From contig VXZK01000370.1 of NCBI GenBank assembly GCA_009845545.1, positions 1 through 37,290 on the forward strand: 37,290 nt of DNA, read 5' to 3'. Source of the stretch: Candidatus Poribacteria bacterium (GTDB lineage: Bacteria; Poribacteria; WGA-4E; WGA-3G). The notes below the pieces were generated by a model. That model saw only the letters and a list, made by a program, of their open reading frames with translations, was not told the origin of the DNA and did no database searches. Positions 10,015-19,194 of this stretch are shown one piece after another. The translations under genes and the position numbers were made by a program. The stretch's first letter is position 1. Each line of letters starts with the position of its first letter.

Positions 10015-10239
10015 ATGCAAAAGTGGTATGAAAATAGAAAACTCCTGAATACATTCATTGCTTCGATGTGTGTTAGTTTTATCACCTATTTTTTCTTTCA
10101 ATGGAAATGGGGATTGCCTTTAACGCTGTTTCTTGGTACAGCGATTATGGTGAGAGGTGTCGTAAAAATCACGATGCGGATGCGAATGAATAGAGGGAAA
10201 AATGAAAAGACGAACGTTCATAAAACTGAGCGCGATTAG
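10015..10239 (+). CDS. Possible small membrane protein preceding the molybdoenzyme
   Basis: 74 aa with a hydrophobic segment (ASMCVSFITYFFFQWKWGLPLTLFLGTAIMV); overlaps the next CDS by 38 nt; no clear SD. Confidence 0.35.
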   Translation: MQKWYENRKLLNTFIASMCVSFITYFFFQWKWGLPLTLFLGTAIMVRGVVKITMRMRMNRGKNEKTNVHKTERD

Positions 10240-11191
10240 TGCCGCAGGGATGGTCTTACCCCTTCAACTGGAAGGATACGCAGCAGCGAAACCGCTCCTT
10301 AAACCGAGTACACTGATTACACCCAATGCAGACTTCTATATCCTGCAGATTGGGGAGCCGGTTGAGCTTGATGCTAAAACGTGGCGGATGCCAATCACTG
10401 GCTTAATCGAGACACAGATGACCTTGCGGTTTGCGGATATCACAGCGATGGAATCCGTTGAGGCGATGCGAACCTTGAAATGTATCGGTGACCCGATTGG
10501 CACGGAACAGATGAGTAATGCGAATTGGAAAGGCGTTCGACTCCGTGATCTGATTGAGAAGGTCCAACCCAAACCCGAAGCGAAAGTGGTTGTCTTCCGT
10601 TGTGCGGATGGCTATCATACGGCGATACCGTTGAAAGACGCAATGCATGAAGAAACACTCCTGGCTTACGAGATGAACGGTGTCCCGCTTCCAACTGAGC
10701 ACGGTTTCCCTATCCGACTGCTGAACCCGGGGCACTACGGCACAAAGAACCCAAAATGGATCGTGAATATCCACTTAGCAGCAGCACATGAAAGTTATTG
10801 GGAGAAACGGGGTTGGGATCCGATTGCGAATGTGAAACTTGCTACAATGATTGGCACACCGAGTGATGGTGAAGAAATTACTGGCGGCAAGGTTTATACA
10901 GTGAGCGGCGCGGCCTTCGATGCGGGCAACCATGGCGGTATCAAAAAGGTAGAAGTTAGCGTTGATTACGGGCAGACATGGGAAGCAGCAGAAATTTGGG
11001 CACAGGATACGTCACTCGCGTGGGTGCTCTGGAAATGGGATTGGCACGTCCCCGCAGAAGAGGATCCTGTCGAAATCTATGCGAGAGCGACAGCGAATAG
11101 CGGCCTCAGACAAGATGAAATCGGTATTGAAGTGGAGCCCGTTGGTGCTACGCCCTATCACATGATTGATGCGAAGATTGTGGAACCCTAA
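10202..11191 (+). CDS. Sulfite-oxidase-like molybdopterin-dependent oxidoreductase with Tat signal
   Basis: 329 aa; MKRRTFIKLSAISAAG Tat-type RR signal; MRTLKCIGDPIG (Mo-ligand Cys region); GVPLPTEHGFPIRLLNPGHYG; C-terminal Mo-co dimerisation-like domain (GGIKKVEVSVDYGQTWEAAE). Confidence 0.9.
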   Translation: MKRRTFIKLSAISAAGMVLPLQLEGYAAAKPLLKPSTLITPNADFYILQIGEPVELDAKTWRMPITGLIETQMTLRFADITAMESVEAMRTLKCIGDPIGTEQMSNANWKGVRLRDLIEKVQPKPEAKVVVFRCADGYHTAIPLKDAMHEETLLAYEMNGVPLPTEHGFPIRLLNPGHYGTKNPKWIVNIHLAAAHESYWEKRGWDPIANVKLATMIGTPSDGEEITGGKVYTVSGAAFDAGNHGGIKKVEVSVDYGQTWEAAEIWAQDTSLAWVLWKWDWHVPAEEDPVEIYARATANSGLRQDEIGIEVEPVGATPYHMIDAKIVEP

Positions 11192-11214
11192 CTTTCGGTG
11201 CGGAACGACATAAT

Positions 11215-12444
11215 ATGCGCCAACTTTGGTCGGGCAAGTTTTGGCTGGCGATCGCCGCTAAAATATGCCAACTGTTTATAGTTTATCTCCCTGTCCTGCT
11301 CATCGATCTCGCTTTTAGCGGTATCATCACCAACACCTCCTTTTATACCAGTTACTTAGGGCTCTCCTCAACCTTCTTAGGCGTGCTGAAGGCAGTCATG
11401 ACTGCCTTTTTCGTGGTACTTGCGATCCCGTTCGGACGGTTATCGGATCGAATAGAGCGGCGATATGTGCTTTACGCGGCGTGTCTGGTGCTCGGTGCTG
11501 TCAGTATCGCACTACCGCTATGCCGAAACAGCCTGCACCTGATGCTTATTTTCCCCGGCATCGGTATCAGCATGGCACTTTTTTGGCCCGCTTACGAGGC
11601 GTGGCTTGCTGAACGCGAAGGTGAAGGACAACTGATCCAACGGGTTATGCTCTTTAACCTTTTCTGGAGTGTTGGTGTCACTTTAGGACCAGCACTTTCA
11701 AGTTACCTCTATGGCGATACGAACCCGTTCCGATCGTTCTATCTCGCAGCGGTCTTCAGTTTACTCACCTTAGGGACACTTGTCGCGAACAGTCTGCGAA
11801 CATCCGATGTGCCACAAACCGATGCATCCGCTGAAATCGCCTCGGAACCTCCTGAAACGCTTTATCCACCCCAACCTGTGCGAACGACCTATCTTAACCT
11901 TGCGCGGTGCGCGAATTTTACTTCGTGGTTTCTCCTTGGCGTGTTGCGTCGCCTTGCGCCGAAACTCACAAAGGAAATGGGGATACCGCCGACAACATTC
12001 GGCAACCTGATGTTGACCCTTGGCGGTATGCAGACGTTAGCCTTTCTCGTGCTTGGCACCGGCTACTCGACCCGATGGCACTACCGTTTCGCTCCCATAT
12101 TGATCGTTCAGGTGTTGGCAGTTGTCAGCTTCCTCGGAATATGGAAAATCCAACACACGACGCTCTGGGTATTCGCGTTCGGAGTCATCGGCGTGTCTGC
12201 CGCTTTCACCTATTTCAGTAGCCTCTACTACGGTTTGGATCGGCATGCGGACAAAGGAAATAAGAGCGGCTGGCATGAGGGGATATTGGGGTTAGGGATT
12301 CTGTTGGGACCACTCTTAGGGGGCATTCTGGCGGATTCGCGATTCGGGACACAGAGTCCGTATCTGCTCTGTGCAGTGGCAATCCTTATCGCTATTCTAA
12401 TAGAGGTCTTCATCTATTTTCGGGCAGGAGACCCAATCCTTTAG
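11215..12444 (+). CDS. Major facilitator superfamily transporter
   Basis: 409 aa, many hydrophobic segments; IPFGRLSDRIERRYVLYAAC (MFS motif A-like). Confidence 0.85.
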   Translation: MRQLWSGKFWLAIAAKICQLFIVYLPVLLIDLAFSGIITNTSFYTSYLGLSSTFLGVLKAVMTAFFVVLAIPFGRLSDRIERRYVLYAACLVLGAVSIALPLCRNSLHLMLIFPGIGISMALFWPAYEAWLAEREGEGQLIQRVMLFNLFWSVGVTLGPALSSYLYGDTNPFRSFYLAAVFSLLTLGTLVANSLRTSDVPQTDASAEIASEPPETLYPPQPVRTTYLNLARCANFTSWFLLGVLRRLAPKLTKEMGIPPTTFGNLMLTLGGMQTLAFLVLGTGYSTRWHYRFAPILIVQVLAVVSFLGIWKIQHTTLWVFAFGVIGVSAAFTYFSSLYYGLDRHADKGNKSGWHEGILGLGILLGPLLGGILADSRFGTQSPYLLCAVAILIAILIEVFIYFRAGDPIL

Positions 12445-12451
12445 GTTTGGG

Positions 12452-12467
12452 AGGAACGCCCGTTCCT
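12452..12467. repeat. Small hairpin AGGAAC-GCCC-GTTCCT between convergent genes
   Basis: Direct read of inverted arms at 12452-12457 and 12462-12467. Confidence 0.5.
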
Positions 12468-12600
12468 GTAGTTAAAGTTAAGGCGTGAATCAGGCGAGGG
12501 GAGTATCCGAAACGTTGCTTATGCTACCACGCACGGATACCGCGATATTTTACTGTAGAAAACTGTTTAACTTGTGGAGTGGACGTTGGGTATACGCTTC

Positions 12601-13230
12601 TTACAGGTTTCCCAAGTCTTTAGACTTGGGTAGTTGACCTGAAAGTAGTTTAAAGGTGTGTCGATGAATATCAGAGGCACCAAACTGAGCAATCGCATGT
12701 CGATGCTGTGATGTGGGGTAGCCTTTGTGTTGGGAGAATCCGTAGTCAGGATAGGTGCGATCCAGCGCAATCATGTGTCTATCACGGGTCGTCTTGGCAA
12801 TAATGGAGGCGGCCGCAATAGAATAACTTCGACGATCGCCCTTCTTAATTGCTTCACCTTGGATATGTGTTACAGGAAAATTGATGCCGTCAACGAGGAG
12901 ATAATCGGGTTGGAGGGTGAGTTTTTCGATCGCTTGCCGCATTGCCAATAAGCTCGCTTCAAGCACATTCAACTTGTCGACAAGGTGGTTGTCCACGGAG
13001 CCAATTCCGACAGACACGGCGACACTGTAAATTTCATCGGACAAGCGGTCGCGTTGCTTGGGTGTTAACTGCTTGGAATCGTTTAAACCCTCGATCCTGC
13101 AATTGATCGGTAAAATGACTGCGGCGGCAATGACGGGACCGGCCAAAGCACCTCGGCCCGCCTCGTCAATGCCCGCAATCTGTCTATAACCGTTTTGTTG
13201 GCAATTGCGTTCAAAAACGTCCATCTCCAT
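12601..13230 (-). CDS. rnhB: Ribonuclease HII
   Basis: 209 aa; GIDEAGRGALAGPVIAAAVIL, LNDSKQLTPKQRD, GDRRSYSIAAASIIAKTTRDR, YGFSQHKGYPTSQH. Confidence 0.95.
   Translation of the reverse strand: MEMDVFERNCQQNGYRQIAGIDEAGRGALAGPVIAAAVILPINCRIEGLNDSKQLTPKQRDRLSDEIYSVAVSVGIGSVDNHLVDKLNVLEASLLAMRQAIEKLTLQPDYLLVDGINFPVTHIQGEAIKKGDRRSYSIAAASIIAKTTRDRHMIALDRTYPDYGFSQHKGYPTSQHRHAIAQFGASDIHRHTFKLLSGQLPKSKDLGNL
12611..12630. repeat. 20-bp palindrome CCCAAGTCTTTAGACTTGGG inside the rnhB 3' end
   Basis: Direct read; arms CCCAAGTC/GACTTGGG (9-bp stem, 2-nt centre), nested in outer AGGT...ACCT. Confidence 0.75.
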
Positions 13231-13245
13231 CTGTACTGTATCAGG

Positions 13246-13590
13246 TTATTCTCGGCGTTCTTTTACACGGGCGGCTCTACCGGTACGCTCGCGTAGGTAA
13301 TACAACTTCGCGCGCCGGACTGCGCCGTATCGGACCACCTGAATACTTTCAATATTAGGTGAATGAAGAGGGAACGTCCTTTCACTTCCGGCACCAAATG
13401 CGACGCGTCGGACAGTAAAGGTTGCCCGGAGTCCACCGTGTGCGCGACGAATAACGGTTCCTTCGTACGCCTGAATCCGTTCCTTCTGTCCTTCGCGGAT
13501 ACGTGTATTTACCTTAACAATATCCCCAGGACCAAACTCCGGGATATCGCTCTTCATATATTGATTCTCAAAAGATTCGATCAAATTCAT
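13246..13590 (-). CDS. rplS: 50S ribosomal protein L19
   Basis: 114 aa; [94 protein letters not shown]. Confidence 0.97.
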   Translation of the reverse strand: MNLIESFENQYMKSDIPEFGPGDIVKVNTRIREGQKERIQAYEGTVIRRAHGGLRATFTVRRVAFGAGSERTFPLHSPNIESIQVVRYGAVRRAKLYYLRERTGRAARVKERRE

Positions 13591-13666
13591 TTTTATTTCT
13601 CCTTTTCGCTAACGTATAAAATCAATTTTATGATTCCGTATAAACGCAAAATACACTATTTTTGCT

Positions 13667-14395
13667 TTACTCCGCTAAACCCGCCGCTTTAAGTATTGCG
13701 GTATCTTCCTCGCTGAGTTCCAGTTTCTGGAGTAAATCTGGACGGTGTTTCGCTGTGCGTTTGAGTGCCTCGGCATACCGCCACTTCTCAATATTTTCAT
13801 GATGCCCACTGACAAGCACCTCAGGAACACGCATACCAGCAAACTCCGCAGGGCGTGTGTAGTGCGGATGGTCAAGCAATTCTTGACTAAATGAATCAAC
13901 GTGTGCAGACTCGTAATCACCAAGCGCACCCGGCAGTACACGACCGATAGCATCAATCAAAACAAGGGCTGCAATTTCACCGCCGCTCAAGACATAATCG
14001 CCGATGGAAAGTTCAGTCGTTACCAATCGGTCACGCACCCGTTCGTCAACCCCTTTATAACGCCCGCATAAAAGCAGGAGATGTGTTTCCAAAGAGAGCG
14101 ATTCCGCGACCCCTTGGGTTAAAGGTGTCCCTTGAGGGGTCAGGTAGATAATATGTGCTGTTTCTCCCGAGTTCAGCGCTGCAACCGCCGCGAAAATAGG
14201 TTCAGGTTTAAGAATCATTCCCGCGCCACCACCATAAGGATAGTCATCAACCGACTTATGTTTATCAGTTGCCCAATCGCGAAGGTTATGAAGATTAACG
14301 GTGAGTTTATCTGCCTCCTGAACACGTTTGAGGATTCCGGTCTCTAACGCCGGGGCAATTATCTCTGGAAATAGGGCGAGAACATCGATTTTCAT
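13667..14395 (-). CDS. trmD: tRNA (guanine-N1)-methyltransferase
   Basis: MKIDVLALFPEI start at 14395; PYGGGAGMILKPEPI, LLLCGRYKGVDERV, SIGDYVLSGGEIAALVLIDAIGRVLPG. Confidence 0.97.
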   Translation of the reverse strand: MKIDVLALFPEIIAPALETGILKRVQEADKLTVNLHNLRDWATDKHKSVDDYPYGGGAGMILKPEPIFAAVAALNSGETAHIIYLTPQGTPLTQGVAESLSLETHLLLLCGRYKGVDERVRDRLVTTELSIGDYVLSGGEIAALVLIDAIGRVLPGALGDYESAHVDSFSQELLDHPHYTRPAEFAGMRVPEVLVSGHHENIEKWRYAEALKRTAKHRPDLLQKLELSEEDTAILKAAGLAE

Positions 14396-14539
14396 TTTTA
14401 TTGGCTTTCGGCTTTCGGAAACCATCAGTCATCAGTTAAAGACGGATATGATAGTTCTGGGGGAAACACCCAAGCCAAAACACGTCTTTTCTGACTGCTA
14501 ATTGCTGAAAGGAAAACCTGAAGGTTTCTGTCCTGACTG

Positions 14540-14803
14540 CTATTCTTCAATCTGCCCATCCGGCCTCGGTTCATCAATCAACTCAAGAATCACCTTTTTA
14601 TTTGCTCGCAATCCGGCGGTATAGAGGACACTCCTAATGGCTTTCAGTGTTCGTCCGTATCTACCGATGATTTTCCCCAAATCCTCATCTGTGACAGTCA
14701 GTTCAATAATAACCACCGTTTCGCCAGTTACTTCCCGAACCACCACCTCGTCAGGATAATCAACGAGAGATTTTACGATGTATTCAATCAAATCTTTGAA
14801 CAT
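14540..14803 (-). CDS. khpA: KH-domain RNA-binding protein (KhpA/YlqC family)
   Basis: 87 aa; LTVTDEDLGKIIGRYGRTLKAIRSVL (GxxG KH loop), between rpsP and trmD. Confidence 0.9.
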   Translation of the reverse strand: MFKDLIEYIVKSLVDYPDEVVVREVTGETVVIIELTVTDEDLGKIIGRYGRTLKAIRSVLYTAGLRANKKVILELIDEPRPDGQIEE

Positions 14804-14868
14804 AGTTCACTTTCAGATTTCAGTAGATATGCCCACCGCCTGTATTTCCAACACTTGTCAAACGGGTG

Positions 14869-15279
14869 CTATTCTTCTTCATCGGCGGACTCGTCGGATG
14901 TTTCTTCAGTCAGCAGGGTATCTGCTTCAGATGCTGTTTCTTGTGCTTCCGTAGGTTCGGTATCATCCGTTTTTGCGTCTTCATCGGCGGTTTCAGTTTC
15001 CGGCATCGGTTTCCCCAATTTTTCGTATTCAAATTTCATCAAAATTCCACTTTTGGAGAGTAAACGTTTTGCCGTATCCGAGGGCTGCGCGCCCCGCCTC
15101 AACCATTTCAAAGCTTTCTCTTCATCAATGAAAACATCTGCGGGATCCGTTAACGGATTGTAATGGCCGAGACGTTCTAAAAACACGCCATCTCTCTGCG
15201 CTCGTGCGTCAGCCGCGACGAGCCGATAAAAAGGACGTTTCTTTCTACCGTGTCGTTGTAATCTAATTCTAACTGCCAA
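14869..15279 (-). CDS. rpsP: 30S ribosomal protein S16 with acidic C-terminal tail
   Basis: 136 aa; [44 protein letters not shown]-terminus ~45 aa rich in D/E/S/T. Confidence 0.96.
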   Translation of the reverse strand: MAVRIRLQRHGRKKRPFYRLVAADARAQRDGVFLERLGHYNPLTDPADVFIDEEKALKWLRRGAQPSDTAKRLLSKSGILMKFEYEKLGKPMPETETADEDAKTDDTEPTEAQETASEADTLLTEETSDESADEEE

Positions 15280-15340
15280 AAAATACCTCCTAATGGTATC
15301 TGTGCCGCTTTCTTTTATGGACAGGCGTTCTTACCTATCG

Positions 15341-16756
15341 CTATTTGCGGCGTTTGCGCTTCCGGGGCTTTCGTGACGCCTTCCGCTTCGGACGAGGCAT
15401 TGCGCCGATCTTCCGCCCCATCTTTTTGTTTAAAGATGCTCCCATTTGCGGCATTGCCATTGCCGCTTGCTGGTTTAACATACGGTTCATCATTTGGAGT
15501 TGTGAAACCAGCATATTTATCTGATTTACAGTCGTGCCGCTTCCTTTGGAAATACGGAGTTTTCGACTTCTATCTAACAGTCGAGGGGCCTTTCGTTCCT
15601 CAAGCGTCATTGATTGAATGATCGCTTTTGCGGTTCGCAAATGGCTTTCGTCTGGTGTAAGGTTCTTGACAGGCAACTGGTTCTTAAAGGGCATTAGATC
15701 CATCAATTGGTCCAAAGGTCCCATATTTTTCAGCTGCTCAAGTTGTGTAAGAAAATCGTTAAAATCGAGCCCTTTGTTTTCTACAAGTTTACGCTCAAGT
15801 TCCTTCGCCTGATCTTCGGTGAAGACTTCCTCCGCCTTTTCAAGCAGCGTTTGGAAATCGCCTTGTCCGAGAATCCGAGAAGACATCCGTTCTGGATGAA
15901 ATTCTTCAAGGGATGCTGCCTCAATTTTCTCGCCGACACCGATGAATTTGATCGGTTTCTCTGTGATGTGCCGAATCGAAAGTGCTGCACCGCCGCGAGC
16001 GTCTCCATCCATTTTCGTCAGTATAACACCGTCAATGTCGAGGGCGTTGTTGAAGTTCTCTGCTACATTTACGGCATCTTGTCCGGTCATCGCATCAACG
16101 ATGAGCAAAATTTCAGAAGGGTTGACCTGCGCTCTAATTTGTCGAAGTTCACCCATCAATTCATCATCGACATGCAAACGCCCGGCAGTGTCAATAATAA
16201 CGCAGTTATGTCCGTGTGCTAAAGCCTCTTTGACAGCTGCCTCCGCGATCTCGACTGGAGTAACCGCTGTTCCCATTGAAAACACCGGCGTTTCCGTCTG
16301 TTCACCGAGCACTTGTAACTGCTTAATAGCAGCGGGACGATATACATCGGCCGCAACGAGGAGCGGCTTCCGTCCCTCTTTGCGAAATCTAAGGGCTAAT
16401 TTCGCTGCCACAGTGGTTTTACCGGCACCTTGTAAGCCGACAAGCATCACGACTGTCGGACCGTTGGGCGCGATTTGAATCTTTTCCGCCCTGTTGCCCA
16501 TCAATTGGGTCAGTTCTTCGCCGATAATTCGGGCGATCTGCAACTCAGGTGTAAGGCTACCTAACACCTCTTGACCGAGGGCACGCACCTTAATCCGCTC
16601 TATAAACTCACGTGTGACTTTATAGTTAACATCAGCCTCCAGAAAAGCGCGCCGCACCTCACGCAAGGTGTCAGAGATATTGTTCTCTGTAAGTTTCCCT
16701 TGCCCTTTGAGTTTTTTGAAAGTGCTTTGCAACCTATCGTTTAAGCTCTCAAACAT
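15341..16756 (-). CDS. ffh: Signal recognition particle protein Ffh
   Basis: 471 aa; GLQGAGKTTVAAKLA, DTAGRLHVDDELM, LTKMDGDARGGAALS, Met-rich C-terminal M domain. Confidence 0.97.
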   Translation of the reverse strand: MFESLNDRLQSTFKKLKGQGKLTENNISDTLREVRRAFLEADVNYKVTREFIERIKVRALGQEVLGSLTPELQIARIIGEELTQLMGNRAEKIQIAPNGPTVVMLVGLQGAGKTTVAAKLALRFRKEGRKPLLVAADVYRPAAIKQLQVLGEQTETPVFSMGTAVTPVEIAEAAVKEALAHGHNCVIIDTAGRLHVDDELMGELRQIRAQVNPSEILLIVDAMTGQDAVNVAENFNNALDIDGVILTKMDGDARGGAALSIRHITEKPIKFIGVGEKIEAASLEEFHPERMSSRILGQGDFQTLLEKAEEVFTEDQAKELERKLVENKGLDFNDFLTQLEQLKNMGPLDQLMDLMPFKNQLPVKNLTPDESHLRTAKAIIQSMTLEERKAPRLLDRSRKLRISKGSGTTVNQINMLVSQLQMMNRMLNQQAAMAMPQMGASLNKKMGRKIGAMPRPKRKASRKPRKRKRRK

Positions 16757-16930
16757 TGTTTCTGTGTCCTTTTTCTGTAGGTGCGGTTGTGCTCGTAATT
16801 TCTATTTGGTGCCTAAAATGGGCAATTGCCGAGATGTATTATTTGCAGCTTTATCAAAGCAGTGTAGCAAAATGCGAAGAAATGTGTAAAGACACACTAA
16901 CCCCTAATTATAAAATTATAGCAAATTTAA

Positions 16931-16983
16931 CGGCTGATGTCAAACTTTTTTTCAAGAAGCCTTCAGCCATCAGCCGTCAGCGG
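16931..16983. repeat. CAGCCATCAGCCGTCAGC-type short repeat with inverted arm
   Basis: CGGCTGATG (16931-16939) pairs with CATCAGCCG (16968-16976), embedded in TTCAGCCATCAGCCGTCAGCGG. Confidence 0.6.
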
Positions 16984-17083
16984 TTCGTAAACGTTACGAC
17001 GAAAAAATCGTTTCTACAAGAAATATCCTACGATTGGAAAACCTAAATTATGGAAAACTGAATGGCTTTGCTTTCTTTGATAC

Positions 17084-17112
17084 TTGACAGGATTCCTGAC
17101 CTATGGTAAAAA
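17084..17112 (+). promoter_or_regulatory. Candidate promoter TTGACA-N17-TAAAAA directly upstream of ATG at 17119
   Basis: Direct read: TTGACA 17084-17089, 17-nt spacer, TAAAAA 17107-17112. Confidence 0.45.
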
Positions 17113-17118
17113 TATAGC

Positions 17119-18210
17119 ATGAAAATAACACCTATCAAACAACAACATAAGAAATTCACGCCTTATACCCTTCTAATTTTCCTGATCTGTGTCCTATCGG
17201 CATTTTATTGCGGATGCCAAAGCGAGATGTTTAACTTCAACATAGACGGTGCAAGTTTTGAGATTGTAGAGAAATCCGGCGAGTTGACTGAGAATGAAGT
17301 CTGGGACGGACGCATCTATATCACCAGCACCGTCGTGGTGCCGGAAGGAATAACATTGACCATCCGTTCGGGAACTATTGTCGGTTTTGAACCGATGGAT
17401 ACCCCGAGCGAACTCATCGTGCACGGTGAACTCTATGCCGAAGGGTCACCAGAGCGTATGATCGTCTTCGGTTCCTTAGGGAAACAGCGGAAAATCGAAC
17501 AATCACCAATAGCAAAAACAACGACGCCTACATTTGCGACAAATCCGTCTGCAATGGAGGGACACGGGGATACCGATCCCCGGATTCCGAAAACGGTAGC
17601 GGCAGCTCCGCCAAGAGCCGGAGATTGGGCAGGCATCCAGATTGAAGCCACAAGTCCGAATAGCCGTCTAACATATTGCCGGATTCAACACGCGACTGTC
17701 GGTATCAGAGCACGAACGGACGCACTCCAAATCGAAAGCTGCCTTTTTAGCGAGAATAATACAGGCGTACTTTGTGAAAGCACCAATCCGACGATTAGCC
17801 GCAACGAATTTAACAGGAACGGCATCGGCACAAAATTACAGGGCAGTGCTTCACCGGAAATCGAGTACAACGAATTCACCGCCAACGAATACGGCATTTC
17901 ATGTGAAGATGACTCCCGACCGCGTATCCAGTATAATATCCTTCGCGCTAATTATCAAAATGCGATTACTTGCTATTCTACTGCCTCCCCAGAAATCGTC
18001 TCTAATAACATCACGATGAACATCGGTTGGGCGGTCTATGATGGTGGTAGACTCCGGGACAATTTCATTCAAGGCAATAAGCAGGTTGGACCGAATATAA
18101 CAGAGCTCGGCATGGGCACGCAGAGCGATCAGTTCTACGGCGTAGAGGAATCCTTTGAACCGAGAAATTCTCCGGTGACAGAGGCTGGTGTGCCGCGAGA
18201 AAATTTCTAA
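17119..18210 (+). CDS. Secreted/lipoprotein-like right-handed parallel beta-helix repeat protein
   Basis: 363 aa; N-terminal signal (LLIFLICVLSAFYCGCQSE); repeated beta-helix turns (NPTISRNEFNRNGIGTKLQGSASPEIEYNEFTANEYGISCEDDSRPRIQYNILRAN). Confidence 0.8.
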   Translation: MKITPIKQQHKKFTPYTLLIFLICVLSAFYCGCQSEMFNFNIDGASFEIVEKSGELTENEVWDGRIYITSTVVVPEGITLTIRSGTIVGFEPMDTPSELIVHGELYAEGSPERMIVFGSLGKQRKIEQSPIAKTTTPTFATNPSAMEGHGDTDPRIPKTVAAAPPRAGDWAGIQIEATSPNSRLTYCRIQHATVGIRARTDALQIESCLFSENNTGVLCESTNPTISRNEFNRNGIGTKLQGSASPEIEYNEFTANEYGISCEDDSRPRIQYNILRANYQNAITCYSTASPEIVSNNITMNIGWAVYDGGRLRDNFIQGNKQVGPNITELGMGTQSDQFYGVEESFEPRNSPVTEAGVPRENF

Positions 18211-18224
18211 TAGGAAATTGATAT

Positions 18225-19148
18225 ATGAGCCGCCTCAAAGCCTATCTTGAACTCGTCCGCTATCCGCTCTTTGCGATTCCGATCGTCGCGACGCTTCCAG
18301 GCGCGCTCATCGCAAGTCACGGACAGTTGACGTGGCGTGTTACGGTAGCATTGGTCATCGCGCTTTTTGGCTACTTCGCCGGAATGATAAAAAACGACTA
18401 TTTCCATCACGAAACGGACAAACAGACAAACCCAGAACGTCCACTGCCCTCTCAGCGACTCACACCGCGACAAGCCATCATACCCGCAAGCCTTATCTAC
18501 GGATTATGTGTTATCGGCGGTTTCCTGCTCAATCCGCAAACCGGTTTCCTTGTCATGGGGTTGGTCGCGATTTCGCATCTCTACAACGCTATTTTCAAAG
18601 CGAAAGGCATCTTAGGAAGTCTCACACTGCCTTTGGGAATTGGGTTACTGAGTATCTTCGGCGCATTAGTCGTTAGTGGGACTGTGCCCCGTTTGGTGTG
18701 GTACGCCTTTGCTGCGACGACGCTTTACGATTTAGGCACACATATCACAACGACGTTCAAAGACATTTCACGCGACAAACACCTCGGCATCCTAACCACA
18801 CCGCTTCAGATTGGGATCCGGCCCGCGCTCTGGGTTTCTGCGATTGCGACGGTACTCGCTTTCGCTATCGCACTTTTACCATACTGGCTGGAGCCGGATG
18901 TTCAGAAGTCTTATATTGTTTGGGTAATTTTGGGTGTCGTTGCCACTGTTAGCACCCGTATCTCACTCTATTTGGAACCCAACGAGAAAAACGGTTATTT
19001 CGCACTGAAGGGTTCGATGGTGGGTTCTATTCTCTTTTTTCCGTGCCTTATCGGCGCGCAGGTCTCTATCGTTATTTCCGCAGCGGTCATTCTGCCGTTG
19101 CTATTGATTACACTGTTTCTGTTAAAAACGACGCGCCAAGAGGTTTAA
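18225..19148 (+). CDS. UbiA-family prenyltransferase
   Basis: 307 aa, polytopic; KNDYFHHETDKQTNPERPLPSQRLT (first Asp-rich motif) and YDLGTHITTTFKDISRDKHLGILTTP (second). Confidence 0.85.
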   Translation: MSRLKAYLELVRYPLFAIPIVATLPGALIASHGQLTWRVTVALVIALFGYFAGMIKNDYFHHETDKQTNPERPLPSQRLTPRQAIIPASLIYGLCVIGGFLLNPQTGFLVMGLVAISHLYNAIFKAKGILGSLTLPLGIGLLSIFGALVVSGTVPRLVWYAFAATTLYDLGTHITTTFKDISRDKHLGILTTPLQIGIRPALWVSAIATVLAFAIALLPYWLEPDVQKSYIVWVILGVVATVSTRISLYLEPNEKNGYFALKGSMVGSILFFPCLIGAQVSIVISAAVILPLLLITLFLLKTTRQEV

Positions 19149-19194
19149 GGCGCGACTTTGTGTAAGACGCATTAAAGGAGGCAAATTATCAGAT

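Noticed and set aside
13600-13640. ATAAAATCAATTTTAT palindrome upstream of rplS as an L19 leader element
   Set aside because: Short AT-only palindrome in an AT-rich gap; insufficient to call a regulatory RNA.
15942-16478. 178-aa plus-strand ORF (and 15707-16222) opposite ffh
   Set aside because: Fully antisense to the unambiguous ffh gene; low-complexity composition typical of shadow ORFs.
16756-17046. 96-aa ORF upstream of ffh
   Set aside because: Spans the ffh promoter region and the repeat at 16931-16983; no SD or family motif.
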